From Pseudomonas sp. DTU12.3 (GTDB lineage Bacteria; Pseudomonadota; Gammaproteobacteria; Pseudomonadales; Pseudomonadaceae), in the NCBI RefSeq assembly GCF_004124275.1, contig NZ_CP027218.1:3785501-3849500 (forward strand): DNA of 64,000 nucleotides, written 5' to 3'. The position numbers and the translations under genes are program-made. Below are positions 44,527 to 53,939 of the stretch, piece by piece; the stretch's first letter is position 1; every line of letters begins with the position of its first letter. The notes under the pieces are model-generated. The model searched no databases, had not been told where the DNA came from, and saw only the letters and a program-made list of their open reading frames with translations.

Positions 44527-47500
44527 TCAGAGGCGGCGTTTGCGGTTGAGGTTGGGGATGGTGGTCGGGGCGATCTCGACCTGCTTCGCCTGCCGCGAGG
44601 TCTGTGCCGCCAGTGCGGCCAGTGTCGGCTGGCTGAACAGCGTGCGCGCGTCGACATGCAACCCGGCCAGGCGCATGCGCGCGACCAGACTCACCGCCAG
44701 CAACGAGTGCCCACCCAGTTCGAAGAAATTGTCGTCGCGCCCCACCTGCTCGACCTTGAGCACCTGCGCCCAGATCTGCGCCAGGGCCGTTTCCACGTCG
44801 CCTTCGGGCGCGGCATAAGGCCGGCTGAGCAGCGCCTCCGCCCCCGGTTCCGGTAACGCCCTGCGATCAATTTTGTCGTTGGGCGTCAGGGGCAGCGCCG
44901 CCAGCAGCACGTAGGCGCCGGGCACCATGAACTCCGGCAACCGCGCCAACACATGCGCGCGCAACGCTTCAAGTGTCGGTGCAGCCGACTCGGCACGCAC
45001 GCTGTAATAAGCCACCAGTCGCTCATCGCGCACCAGCACCACCGCCTCACGAATGGCCGGATGCTCCAGCAGACGCGCTTCAATCTCGCCCAGCTCAAGG
45101 CGAACCCCGCGCAACTTGACCTGAAAATCATTGCGCCCGAGAAACTCGAGATTGCCATCAGCGCCGTAACGCACCAGATCACCGGTGCGATAGAGGCGAT
45201 CACCGGCCACGAACGGGTTGTCGATAAAGCGTTCGGCCTGCAATTGCGGCAGCCCCAGATAGCCGCGCGCCACGCCCGCCCCACCAATGTGCAGATGACC
45301 GCTGACGCCAAGCGGCACCGGTTGATCGCAGCCATCGAGGACATACAGCCGCGTGTTGCTCAGCGCCTTGCCGATCGGCACCCATGTCGGCGGCACAGGT
45401 TCACCGGGTTCCAATGTCCAGCCGCTGCTATCGACCGTGGTTTCGGTCGGCCCGTAGACGTTGTGCAGGCGCACCCACGGCAGGCGCTCGCGCACTTGCC
45501 GGGCCAGCGCAACGGTCAATTCGCCGCCACCGTTGAGCACATCGGTGAGGCTGGTGCACTGGCTGACGTCGTCCTGTTCGATGAACTGCTGCAACAACGC
45601 CGGCACGAACTTGACCACGGTAATGTTCTGCTCGCGGATCACTTGCGTCACATAGGCCGAATCGCGGTTGCCGTCGGCCCGCGCCAGCACCAGGCGCATG
45701 CCCGAGCACAGCGGCCAGAAAATTTCCCACACCGAACTGTCGAAACTGTACGGGGCCTTTTGCAGCAACGCCCCGTGTTCGGTGGGCGGCGCCAGTTGCG
45801 AGCCCCAGTGCACCATGTTGCAGGCGCTGCGGTGTTCGATCATCACGCCTTTCGGCGTACCGGTGGAGCCGGAGGTGTAGATCATGTAGGCCAGATTCGT
45901 CGCGCCGAGATCCGGCACCTGCGGGTTGTCGTGCGGCTGGTCCTGCCATAAACCGAGGTCGAGATCGATCAACGGCACGCCGGGTTCGCCGAGCAGATCG
46001 CGCGTCGCCGCATGCACCAGCAGCGCGACCGGTGCGCTGTCCTGCAACATGTAGTTGAGCCGTTGCAGCGGGTAATCCGGATCGAGCGGCACGTAAGCGC
46101 CGCCAGCCTTGAGAATGCCCAGCAGACCGATCACCAGTTCAGGGCCGCGTTCGACGCAGATCGCTACCCGCGAATCCGCTTGTACGCCGAGTCCGCGCAG
46201 GTGATGGGCCAAGCGGTTGGCTTGCTCGTTCAGTTCGCGATAGGTCAGGCGCTGCTCGGCAAATTGCACCGCAATCGCATCCGGCTTGCGCAGCACCTGT
46301 TGCTCGAACAGCGCCTGCAGCGGCTGGTCCATCGGGCAATCGACGGCCGTATCGTTGAACTCGACCAACAGCTGGTGCAGTTCTTCTTGCGGCAGCAACG
46401 CCAGACTGTTCAACGGCCGTTGCGGCGTAGTCTCCAACGCCTCGACCAAACCGTTCAAAGCCGCCTGCACGTAAGCGCAAATCCGCTGCGCGCCAATGTT
46501 CGACAAGGTTCTGCTGGTCAGGCGCAAGCCCGTGCCGAAGTCATCGACACTCAAGGTAAACGGGTAGTTTGTGCGTTCCTCGTTGGCCAGGGTCTCGATG
46601 CCCTCCCAGGTTTGCCGGGAGTTTTTTTGCTCGACATCATCGCTGTGCCGGTAGTTGAGCAAGGCGCTGAACAGCGGCGCTGGCGCGGCGACGCCACTGC
46701 AACGCTGGGCCAGTGCCAACGAGGCATGTTCATGGGCGAGCAAAGCGCTCAGCCGTGCATGGGTGGACTTCACCGCAGCGCGCGCGCCTTCACCGACATC
46801 GACCCGTAGCGGCAAGGTGTTGATGAACACCCCCAGCGCGCGATCGGCCCCGGCGCCACCCTGCATGCGGCCCATCAGCACCGTGCCGAACACCACACTT
46901 TGCTGAGCGGATGTCGCCGCCAACACCTGCGCCCAGGCGAGGTGGATCAAACTGGCGACACTCACGCCGGCCAGGCGTGCCTGCTGCTGCACGCGTTGAT
47001 AGAGATCGGACGCCACAGCTTGCTCGGCTTCTTCGATGTTGCTGCCATCGCCCTGAACGTTCTGCAAGGCGAACGGCAAGGTCGGCTCGTCGATGTCGCC
47101 GAGCATCTGCCGAAAGAACGTTTCATGTTCCTGCTCACTGACGCCCAGACGCGTCTGCGCCACATAGTTGCGGTATGGCACCGGTGCCGCCAGCGGTTCG
47201 GCGCTACCCGAAAGGCAGGCGTGGATTTCTTCGCGCATCGCCTCCAGCGCGATGTGATCCATCGCCAAATGATGGAACAACAAGATGCCGACCACGCGGT
47301 TATTTGCCGGGTCAGGGGCAAACATCAGACGCAACAGCGGTGCCTGACTGACATCGAGGCGATAGCGCCGCGCGTCGAAGCGCTCGTGCAATTGATCGAT
47401 GATCGCGCCGTGGACAGGGTCAAGTTCAACCTCCTGCACCGGCAAAATGGCCTCACGCCAAACCACTTGCACCGGTGACGTCAGCCCTTCCCAGACCACG

Positions 47501-47828
47501 GCCGTGCGCAGGATGTCGTGGCGTGCCATGACCTGACGCAACGCAGCGGCGAAGGCCTCGACCCGCTCGGTGCTGTCGAACGCCAGCAGTGATTGCAGCA
47601 GATACGGATCGCCCTGCGCGGCGGTGATGTGGTGATAGAGAATGCCTTCCTGCAACGGCGCCAACGGGTAGATGTCCTGCACGTTGGCGGCGCCGCCCGG
47701 CACTGTCGCGACGATACGTTCGATCATCGCCTGATCCAGTTGCACCAGTGGCAGCAGGTCAGGCGTGATGTGCGTGCAATCGGCAGGAATGCGGTTGGCC
47801 GCCACCTCGACTTCGCGACCACTGCCCT
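44527..47828 (-). other. NRPS module 2: dual C/E-A(Glu or Asp)-T
   Basis: Dual C/E domain (YHHITAAQGD, HHLAMDH) predicted to give D-Leu1. The A code reads DSWKLGVVDK (start near 45740). Lys278 plus Asp331 suggests an acidic substrate; the closest pattern I know is Glu (DAWKFGVVDK type), whereas known amphisin-family peptides carry Asp here. Boundaries are approximate. Confidence 0.68.
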
Positions 47829-50800
47829 CCGCCGCTGCCAGCGCTGCCAGTGTCGGCTGGTTGAACAGCACCCGCACATCACTGCTCATGCCGATCTGGC
47901 GCATGCGTTCGATCAGGCCGACCGCCAACAACGAGTGGCCGCCCAGCTCAAAGAAATGGTCGTGACGCCCTACCCGCTCGACCTGTAAGACCTCGGCCCA
48001 GATCTGCGCCAAAGCGATTTCGACGTCACCCTGTGGCGCCTCGTACTGACGACGGATCAACGCTTCCGGCCCCGGTGCCGGCAGGGCCTGGCGGTCGAGC
48101 TTGCCATTGGCCGTCAGCGGTAACGTCGCCAAACGTACGTAAGCGGCCGGCAGCATGGCGGCCGGCAAGCGCGAGGTCAGGTGCGCGTGCAATTGCAGGA
48201 TGTCCAGCGCTTCACGCTCGGTGAACCACGCCAACAGTTGGCCGTCGCGCACCAGCACCACGGCCTCCTGCACCGCCGCATGGCTGGCGAGAGCGGCTTC
48301 GATTTCGCCCGGCTCGACACGCACACCGCGAACTTTCACCTGATCGTCGTTACGGCCGATGTACTCAAGATTGCCATCGGCGCGCCAACGGGCGAGATCG
48401 CCGGTGCGGTACATGCGCGCATCCGGCTGCGTGCTGAACGGGTCGTCAAGGAAGCGTTCGGCGGTCAATTGCGGCCGGTTCAGATAACCGCGGGCGACAC
48501 CGGCGCCGCCGACATACAACTCGCCGATGATGCCGAGCGGCACCGGGCGCTGCTGCTCGTCGAGCAAGTAAGCCGTGGCATTGCTCAGCGGTTTGCCGAT
48601 GTGCAACGCCTGCCCCGGGGTGATCAGGCCTGAAGTGGCGACCACCGTGGCTTCGGTCGGGCCATAGTTGTTGACCACCGCAAACGACTGCGCACGATTG
48701 AACTGACGCAGGCGATCACCGCCGATCAGCAAGGTGCGCAAGGTCGGGTGATCGAGTTGTTTACTGAAGGCATATTCGGCAATCGGTGTTGGCAGGAAGC
48801 TGACGTCCAGCGGTTGCGCACGCCACCAGGCGAGCAGTGCGTCGATGTCTTCGTTGCCTTCGCTCGCGGGTGAAAAATGCACCGTCGCCCCGGCACACAG
48901 CGCCGGCCAGATCTCCCACGCCATCGCGTCGAAACCGAACCCGGCGAGGCTCGACGTGTGCTGCCCGGCGCCGAGAGCGAAGGCCGCGCAGTGCCAATCA
49001 ACCAGATTGGCCAACGTGCGGTGTTCGACCATCACCCCCTTGGGCAGCCCGGTCGAGCCGGAGGTGTAAATCACATAGGCGAGGTTGCCGGTGTTCAGCC
49101 CGGGTACGTCGAGATTAGTGATGTTGTCGAGAGACCATTCGCGTCGATCAAGCTCGATCACTGGCAACGCGGTGGCGGGTAAACGCTCGCGCACAGCGCT
49201 TTGCGTCAGCACCACCACGGGAGCGCAGTCGCTGAGCAGATAACTCAGGCGCTCGGGCGGATGCGCCGGGTCAATCGGCACATAAGCGGCGCCAGCCTTG
49301 AGCGTCGCCAGCAGCCCGACCAGTGTTTCCAGGCCCCTGCGCGCAACAATCGCAACCCGCTCATCAGGCCGTACGCCAAGGCCCAGCAGATGATGGGCCA
49401 GCGCATTGGCCTGCCGATTCAGTTCGGCGTAGCTCAGCGTTCGTCCCTGATAAGTGGCGACGACCGCGTCCGGCTGTTCGGCTGCCCGCGACTCGAAGCG
49501 CTGATGAATCATCTGGCCTTGCGGATAGCCGACCCCAGTGTCGTTCCACTCATTGATCCGGGCGATTTCTGCCGGCGTGCTCAGGTCGAAATCGGCGACC
49601 GCCCGTTCGGGAGATTCCAGGCCTTGCTCAAGGATCAGCAACAAGCGCTCAGTGAACGAGGCGATCTCATCCGCCGCGAAATATGCCGGCGAATACACCA
49701 GATGCAACCAGGCCTTGTCGTTGTAACGGTTGCTGCGCAGGTGAATGGCCAGCGGTGTCGCTTCGTGCTGGTTGGAGACCTTGATCACGTGCCCCGGCGC
49801 CTCACCGTAGCGATATTCATGGTCATCCTGCTCGTAGGACACCGACAATTCGAACAGCTGCGAACGGTCTTCGCGCAACAGGCCCAGCGCGCGGTTCATC
49901 TCGCTCAGCGGGTAGCGCTGATGACGGAAATCCTGCTTCAGGCCAGCGCCGATCGCCTTGATCAATTCGGCAAATGAAAGTGTTCGACCAAAGCCCATGC
50001 GCATCGCGCTGACCTGAGTGAACAAGCCCAAAGTGCTTTTGAAAATGGCCCCGGAGCGATTGAGGATCGGCAAGCCGACCACCCACTCGTCACGTTGCGC
50101 GGTGCGACTGAAATACACGTGCAGCGCTGCCAGCAGCACATGAAACGCCGAGCCGCCGAGCTGCCGCGCGGTGTCTTTCATGCGTTCGTGCAACAGCGTC
50201 GGAAAAGCCTCGACATGGATCAGGCTGGGCGCCGTTTCAGGGTCGAGGGGTTCGTGATGACGCGGCGTCAGCAAGGGTTCGGGAATACTGCGGTACTTGT
50301 CCAGCCAGTAGCGTTGATCGAGTTCATAGCGCGATGACTGCCGGTAGCGCGCGTCATCGTCGATGAAGCCGACATAGGACGGCGCCGCCACGGCTGGCTG
50401 CTCGCCACGGCACAACGCGCTGTAGATTTCCCCCAGCGATTTGAACAACAGACCGAAACCCCAGCCATCGATGATCAAATGGTGCGCCTGCGCCGCAAGC
50501 CAGTGACGGTGCCGATCAAGGCGAATCAGGCTGAAGCGAAACAATGCTTGGCCGCTCAACAGGCACGCCTGCGCCATCTGTTTTTCGATCAACGCCTGTG
50601 CCGCTGACTGTGGTGCTGGATGCTCGCTGACATCATGCAGCGGCATGGCCACCGGCAACTGCCGGGCAAATCCCTGCAACGGCAGGCCGTCGTCACCGAC
50701 CTCGGCGAGCAGCACCGTGCGCAAGCCATCGTGGCCTGCAACCAGTCGCTCAAGTGCCGCTTGCAGCACCTGCGGATCCAGAGGCCCGCTCAGTTCGACG

Positions 50801-50946
50801 TAACCGCCAATGTTGTACAGCGGCGAATCTCCGCGACACAGTTGGTCCAGCCAGATATCCCGTTGGGCGGCAGTCAGAGGGAACGTCTCGACAGGCGCGG
50901 ACTGATCGTCCGCCACGTTGGCAGAAATAGGCGGCATAAGATCCAT
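44527..50946 (-). CDS. Lipopeptide NRPS A: initiating synthetase, two modules
   Basis: 2139 aa. Order: lipoinitiating C-start domain (~20-450, active site HHLIIDG at 155-161), A1 (~480-960), T1 (phosphopantetheine Ser1005), dual C/E (~1060-1500, HH at 1105-1106), A2, T2 (Ser2081), and a basic C-terminal tail ending NRKRRL. The C-start domain would load a beta-hydroxy fatty acid, typically 3-hydroxydecanoate in this family, onto Leu1. The first ATG at 50946 has a poor ribosome site (GAG directly adjacent); an ATG three codons later with GGA 4 nt upstream is an alternative. It is the first gene of the minus-strand operon and diverges from the luxR gene across 479 bp. It corresponds to ArfA-type synthetases. 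Confidence 0.95.
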   Translation of the reverse strand: MDLMPPISANVADDQSAPVETFPLTAAQRDIWLDQLCRGDSPLYNIGGYVELSGPLDPQVLQAALERLVAGHDGLRTVLLAEVGDDGLPLQGFARQLPVAMPLHDVSEHPAPQSAAQALIEKQMAQACLLSGQALFRFSLIRLDRHRHWLAAQAHHLIIDGWGFGLLFKSLGEIYSALCRGEQPAVAAPSYVGFIDDDARYRQSSRYELDQRYWLDKYRSIPEPLLTPRHHEPLDPETAPSLIHVEAFPTLLHERMKDTARQLGGSAFHVLLAALHVYFSRTAQRDEWVVGLPILNRSGAIFKSTLGLFTQVSAMRMGFGRTLSFAELIKAIGAGLKQDFRHQRYPLSEMNRALGLLREDRSQLFELSVSYEQDDHEYRYGEAPGHVIKVSNQHEATPLAIHLRSNRYNDKAWLHLVYSPAYFAADEIASFTERLLLILEQGLESPERAVADFDLSTPAEIARINEWNDTGVGYPQGQMIHQRFESRAAEQPDAVVATYQGRTLSYAELNRQANALAHHLLGLGVRPDERVAIVARRGLETLVGLLATLKAGAAYVPIDPAHPPERLSYLLSDCAPVVVLTQSAVRERLPATALPVIELDRREWSLDNITNLDVPGLNTGNLAYVIYTSGSTGLPKGVMVEHRTLANLVDWHCAAFALGAGQHTSSLAGFGFDAMAWEIWPALCAGATVHFSPASEGNEDIDALLAWWRAQPLDVSFLPTPIAEYAFSKQLDHPTLRTLLIGGDRLRQFNRAQSFAVVNNYGPTEATVVATSGLITPGQALHIGKPLSNATAYLLDEQQRPVPLGIIGELYVGGAGVARGYLNRPQLTAERFLDDPFSTQPDARMYRTGDLARWRADGNLEYIGRNDDQVKVRGVRVEPGEIEAALASHAAVQEAVVLVRDGQLLAWFTEREALDILQLHAHLTSRLPAAMLPAAYVRLATLPLTANGKLDRQALPAPGPEALIRRQYEAPQGDVEIALAQIWAEVLQVERVGRHDHFFELGGHSLLAVGLIERMRQIGMSSDVRVLFNQPTLAALAAAEGSGREVEVAANRIPADCTHITPDLLPLVQLDQAMIERIVATVPGGAANVQDIYPLAPLQEGILYHHITAAQGDPYLLQSLLAFDSTERVEAFAAALRQVMARHDILRTAVVWEGLTSPVQVVWREAILPVQEVELDPVHGAIIDQLHERFDARRYRLDVSQAPLLRLMFAPDPANNRVVGILLFHHLAMDHIALEAMREEIHACLSGSAEPLAAPVPYRNYVAQTRLGVSEQEHETFFRQMLGDIDEPTLPFALQNVQGDGSNIEEAEQAVASDLYQRVQQQARLAGVSVASLIHLAWAQVLAATSAQQSVVFGTVLMGRMQGGAGADRALGVFINTLPLRVDVGEGARAAVKSTHARLSALLAHEHASLALAQRCSGVAAPAPLFSALLNYRHSDDVEQKNSRQTWEGIETLANEERTNYPFTLSVDDFGTGLRLTSRTLSNIGAQRICAYVQAALNGLVEALETTPQRPLNSLALLPQEELHQLLVEFNDTAVDCPMDQPLQALFEQQVLRKPDAIAVQFAEQRLTYRELNEQANRLAHHLRGLGVQADSRVAICVERGPELVIGLLGILKAGGAYVPLDPDYPLQRLNYMLQDSAPVALLVHAATRDLLGEPGVPLIDLDLGLWQDQPHDNPQVPDLGATNLAYMIYTSGSTGTPKGVMIEHRSACNMVHWGSQLAPPTEHGALLQKAPYSFDSSVWEIFWPLCSGMRLVLARADGNRDSAYVTQVIREQNITVVKFVPALLQQFIEQDDVSQCTSLTDVLNGGGELTVALARQVRERLPWVRLHNVYGPTETTVDSSGWTLEPGEPVPPTWVPIGKALSNTRLYVLDGCDQPVPLGVSGHLHIGGAGVARGYLGLPQLQAERFIDNPFVAGDRLYRTGDLVRYGADGNLEFLGRNDFQVKLRGVRLELGEIEARLLEHPAIREAVVLVRDERLVAYYSVRAESAAPTLEALRAHVLARLPEFMVPGAYVLLAALPLTPNDKIDRRALPEPGAEALLSRPYAAPEGDVETALAQIWAQVLKVEQVGRDDNFFELGGHSLLAVSLVARMRLAGLHVDARTLFSQPTLAALAAQTSRQAKQVEIAPTTIPNLNRKRRL
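47829..50946 (-). other. NRPS module 1: C-start-A(Leu)-T
   Basis: The C-start domain has the start-type N terminus FPLTAAQRDIWLDQ and no epimerisation motif. The A1 code is DAWFLGNVVK (Asp673 codon 48928-48930; A674, W677), so Leu1 is acylated at its amino group. Boundaries are approximate. Confidence 0.88.
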
Positions 50947-51425
50947 CTCATGTAATTTGCCGGGTATTCAAGCATCGGCCCCGACACCGACATGACACCT
51001 GAAACCCGGACAACCACATCGCCTGCACGCGGCTGTTTGGCCGTTCTGGCGTGGCTAGCGTAGGCACTGCCTAGAAGTTCGGAGAGGAAATTCTGAAAAG
51101 CTTGTAGGAAAAGAACCACATAGCAGCGCCGCCATTTGCCTGGGCATCGCCGATCAGCCAAAAGCATTACCCCGGTTTTCAGGGTCTTGGCATGACTGAA
51201 CAGTCACTTGCGACGCCTCGCTGGTGTTGCGCCCCGCCAGAACCCCGGCGCCAAGATTCAGAAATAGTGGCACTTTGTGTCCCTGTTTTCCCCTACAGAC
51301 GTAGGACAAATCCATAGGCTTAAATCCCCCACCGGATCATGTTCAAGGAGAAATGACTGCGTGGGCGGCTTTTACATAGACGGCAGACGATTCAGTGATG
51401 GCTCTGAAACAGGGATGACAAGGAT
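50947..51425. promoter_or_regulatory. Divergent control region between nrpsA and luxR
   Basis: 479 bp without a credible gene, holding the promoters of the NRPS operon (minus) and the luxR/efflux side (plus). Two perfect palindromes are visible: TGACTG-AA-CAGTCA at 51193-51206 and CCTAC-AGAC-GTAGG at 51292-51305. Either could be the target of the flanking LuxR-type regulators. Just before the luxR start, two GGA motifs (CAGGGAT and CAAGGAT, 51410-51425) resemble RsmA/RsmE binding cores. I could not place confident -35/-10 elements. Confidence 0.5.
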
Positions 51426-52220
51426 ATGAATCTGACCGGCAGCATTCGCAACATGGAAAACCCGCACTTTTACTGGCAACTGGGGGAGCTGATTGCAAGC
51501 ACGGGCGACGATCACTTCGCCACCAACATGTTCCAGTTGGTCGACACCCTGGTGCCGGTCAACCGCGTCGATCTGAGTGAATGGACGCTGGATGAGCGTC
51601 AGGCCAGCGTGGTCGAGATCAAGCCGCTGGGCAGCGCCGGGCAGGCGCAGACTTTCCCGCCGCCCGACCCGTTGCAGCGACCGGACGATCATCCGTTGCT
51701 ACAGAAGATGATCGAGATGAACGACTCGCTGTTGATCCAACTGAAAGCCTCGCTCCAGCCACGCCACCCGCAGCACAGCGCCCACCAGTGCAATCTGGTC
51801 TCGCGCACCTCGAACCGCCGATGCGTCATCTCGTTTTACCGACCGCACACCCAACGCGTGTTTTCCCTGCCGGAACTGTCATTTCTCAAGAGCCTTTCCG
51901 ACACCTTGCTGCCGCTGATCGAGCGCCATGCGCAGATCAGTCGGCAACTCCTCGCCAGACAACCGCGCCAGCCCTTGGCCGAACTGGATCAAGCCCCGCT
52001 GGCGCAGGTATTCGATGAACGCCTGGGACTGAGCGGCATCGTTCTCTCGGCACGCGAAAAGGAGGTGTGCCTGGGCCTGTTGACCGGCGGCACGGTGCCG
52101 CAAATGGCAGAACAGCTGAGGGTCAAGAACAGCTCGATCGAGACTTATCTCAAGCGCGCCACGGCGAAACTGGGGGTCAGTGGCCGGCATGGGCTGGCGA
52201 AATGGATGGCCGGGGCCTGA
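51426..52220 (+). CDS. LuxR-type regulator of the lipopeptide cluster (nrpsA side)
   Basis: 264 aa. The C-terminal LuxR/FixJ-type helix-turn-helix reads LSAREKEVCLGLLTGGTVPQ then SSIETYLKRATAKLGVSGRH. There is no recognisable AHL-binding domain. It is a paralogue of the regulator at 9325 and sits where ViscAR/MassAR/ArfR-type activators are found, divergent from the initiating NRPS gene. ATG at 51426 has AGGA only one base away, so ATG at 51453 (MENPHFYWQL), which matches the N terminus of the paralogue, is a real alternative. Likely the activator of NRPS transcription and possibly a GacA/Rsm-controlled step. Confidence 0.87.
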   Translation: MNLTGSIRNMENPHFYWQLGELIASTGDDHFATNMFQLVDTLVPVNRVDLSEWTLDERQASVVEIKPLGSAGQAQTFPPPDPLQRPDDHPLLQKMIEMNDSLLIQLKASLQPRHPQHSAHQCNLVSRTSNRRCVISFYRPHTQRVFSLPELSFLKSLSDTLLPLIERHAQISRQLLARQPRQPLAELDQAPLAQVFDERLGLSGIVLSAREKEVCLGLLTGGTVPQMAEQLRVKNSSIETYLKRATAKLGVSGRHGLAKWMAGA

Positions 52221-52243
52221 GCCGGTTCAACTGACTTCCCCCC

Positions 52244-52325
52244 CTGTAGGAGCTGCGGCACGCTGCGATCTTTTGATTCTGCTTTTTTTGGATCAAAAGA
52301 TCGCAGCGTGCCGCAGCTCCTACGG
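52244..52325. repeat. REPIN-type palindrome, copy 3
   Basis: Inverted CTGTAGGAGCTGCGGCACGC arms around an AT-rich loop, lying between the luxR stop (52220) and the efflux gene start (52389). It belongs to the same family as the other copies but has the variant inner sequence GCGGCACGCTGCG shared in part with copy 4. It may end luxR transcription or stabilise its mRNA. Confidence 0.9.
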
Positions 52326-52388
52326 GGGGAGTGTCTGGCTTAGGTTATTCACTACAAGCATCTGCTCTTTCATGAACGAGGCTGTTTG

Positions 52389-53783
52389 ATGTCGACGTTG
52401 CGATTTTCTCTGCTGTCCATGGCCATGCTGATGGCCGGCTGCTCCTTGATTCCCGACTACCAGCGGCCCGCCTCACCGGTTGCAACGCAATATCCGCTGC
52501 CAACGCAGGCCGCCACGTCCAGCGAAGACTGGCGCACGCTGTTCAACGATCCGGCCCTGCAACGACTGATCGAAAGCGCCCTGGTCAACAACCGCGACCT
52601 GCGCGTCGCGGCGCTCAACGTCGAAGCGTTTCAGGCGCAATACCGCATTCAACGCGCCGACTTGTACCCGGCAGTGTCGGCCAATGCCAGCGAATCACGC
52701 CAGCGCATGCCGCCTAGCGTGACCCAAGGCAAGGCGCTGATCAACTCGACCTACGCGGTCAACCTCGGTATCAGCGCCTACGAACTGGATTTCTTCGGCC
52801 GGGTGCGCAGCCTCAGCGAGCAGGCGCTGCAAACCTGGCTGGCGACCGAACAGGCGCGGCGCAGCGCACAATTGAGTCTGGTGGCCAACGTCGCCAATGC
52901 CTACCTGACCTGGCGCGCCGATCAGGAACTGCTCGAACTGACCCGCGACACCCTCGCCGCCGACGAGCAAAGCCTGCACCTGACCACGCGCAATCGCGAT
53001 GCCGGCAAATCCTCGGCGCTGGAGCAGGCGCAGGCGCAAACCAGCGTCGACAGTTCACGGGCCAATCTGGCGCGCTACCAGCGCCAGGTCGCCCAGGACC
53101 TGAACAGCCTGACCTTGCTGGTCGGCACGCCGGTGCCGGCGTCCTTGCCCGGGCAACCGCTGGCCAGCGATCTGGTCGAGCAACTGCCGGCCGGCTTGCC
53201 CTCGGACTTGCTGCAACGGCGCCCGGACATTCTCCAGGCCGAATACAAACTGAAAGCCGCCAACGCCAATATCGGCGCGGCGCGGGCGGCGTTTTTCCCC
53301 AGTGTCAGCCTGACCGCCAATGCCGGCACTTCCAGCCGCGATCTGTCCGGGTTGTTTGGCGGTGGTTCCGGCGCGTGGACCTTTCAACCGCAAATCAACC
53401 TGCCGATCTTCAACGCCGGCAGCCTGCGCGCAAGCCTGGATTATTCGAAACTGCAGAAAGACGTTGCCGTCGCCGAATACGAAAAATCGATTCAAACGGC
53501 GTTTCAGGAAGTCGCCGACGGGCTCGCCGCGCGCGCCACCTATCAGCAGCAATTGCAGGCGCAACGCGATCTGGTCGAGGCCACGCAAACCTATTACAAC
53601 CTCGCGCAAAATCGTTACAAGAACGGCGTCGACAGCAGCCTGACGTTCCTCGATGCGCAGCGTTCGCTGTTCAGTTCGCAGCAAGGATTGATCACCGACC
53701 GCCTCGCGCAACTGGTCGCCGAGGTCAACCTGTACACCGCGCTGGGCGGCGGCTGGCGGGCCGATGCGGCGCAAGCGCAGTAA
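52389..53783 (+). CDS. NodT/OprM-family outer-membrane efflux lipoprotein
   Basis: 464 aa. A TolC-like outer-membrane channel. The lipoprotein signal peptide ends in the lipobox LMAGC (Cys18). Two OEP repeats follow, with the typical NVEAFQAQYRIQRADLYPAV, then GLPSDLLQRRPDILQAEYKL and ANANIGAARAAFFPSVSLTA. The ATG at 52389 is chosen over the TTG three bases upstream, with GAGG 7 nt before it. In other Pseudomonas lipopeptide loci (PleC/ArfF position) the equivalent gene completes the MacAB tripartite pump. It is separated from macAB here by the whole NRPS operon, which is the usual layout. Confidence 0.9.
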   Translation: MSTLRFSLLSMAMLMAGCSLIPDYQRPASPVATQYPLPTQAATSSEDWRTLFNDPALQRLIESALVNNRDLRVAALNVEAFQAQYRIQRADLYPAVSANASESRQRMPPSVTQGKALINSTYAVNLGISAYELDFFGRVRSLSEQALQTWLATEQARRSAQLSLVANVANAYLTWRADQELLELTRDTLAADEQSLHLTTRNRDAGKSSALEQAQAQTSVDSSRANLARYQRQVAQDLNSLTLLVGTPVPASLPGQPLASDLVEQLPAGLPSDLLQRRPDILQAEYKLKAANANIGAARAAFFPSVSLTANAGTSSRDLSGLFGGGSGAWTFQPQINLPIFNAGSLRASLDYSKLQKDVAVAEYEKSIQTAFQEVADGLAARATYQQQLQAQRDLVEATQTYYNLAQNRYKNGVDSSLTFLDAQRSLFSSQQGLITDRLAQLVAEVNLYTALGGGWRADAAQAQ

Positions 53784-53939
53784 GCACTCGTCACTTTTTC
53801 TTACACCTTTTGTCGCCAGATCCCACACCGCGCGGCGATCCGCAGCCGTCGTCTGGTCTCAGTTTGGTATCATGCGCCGCTTTTACGGTTAACCCCCCGC
53901 CAGTCCTGTCGACTGACGGGCTGCAAAAGGCGGTATTAG

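Noticed and set aside
53855..53890. Shared TTGGTATCAT-CGC tract before the SCO1-like gene and before the phosphotransferase gene (57342-57356) as a common regulator site
   Set aside because: The likeness is short and compatible with similar -10 regions (TATCAT); no further match supports a shared operator.
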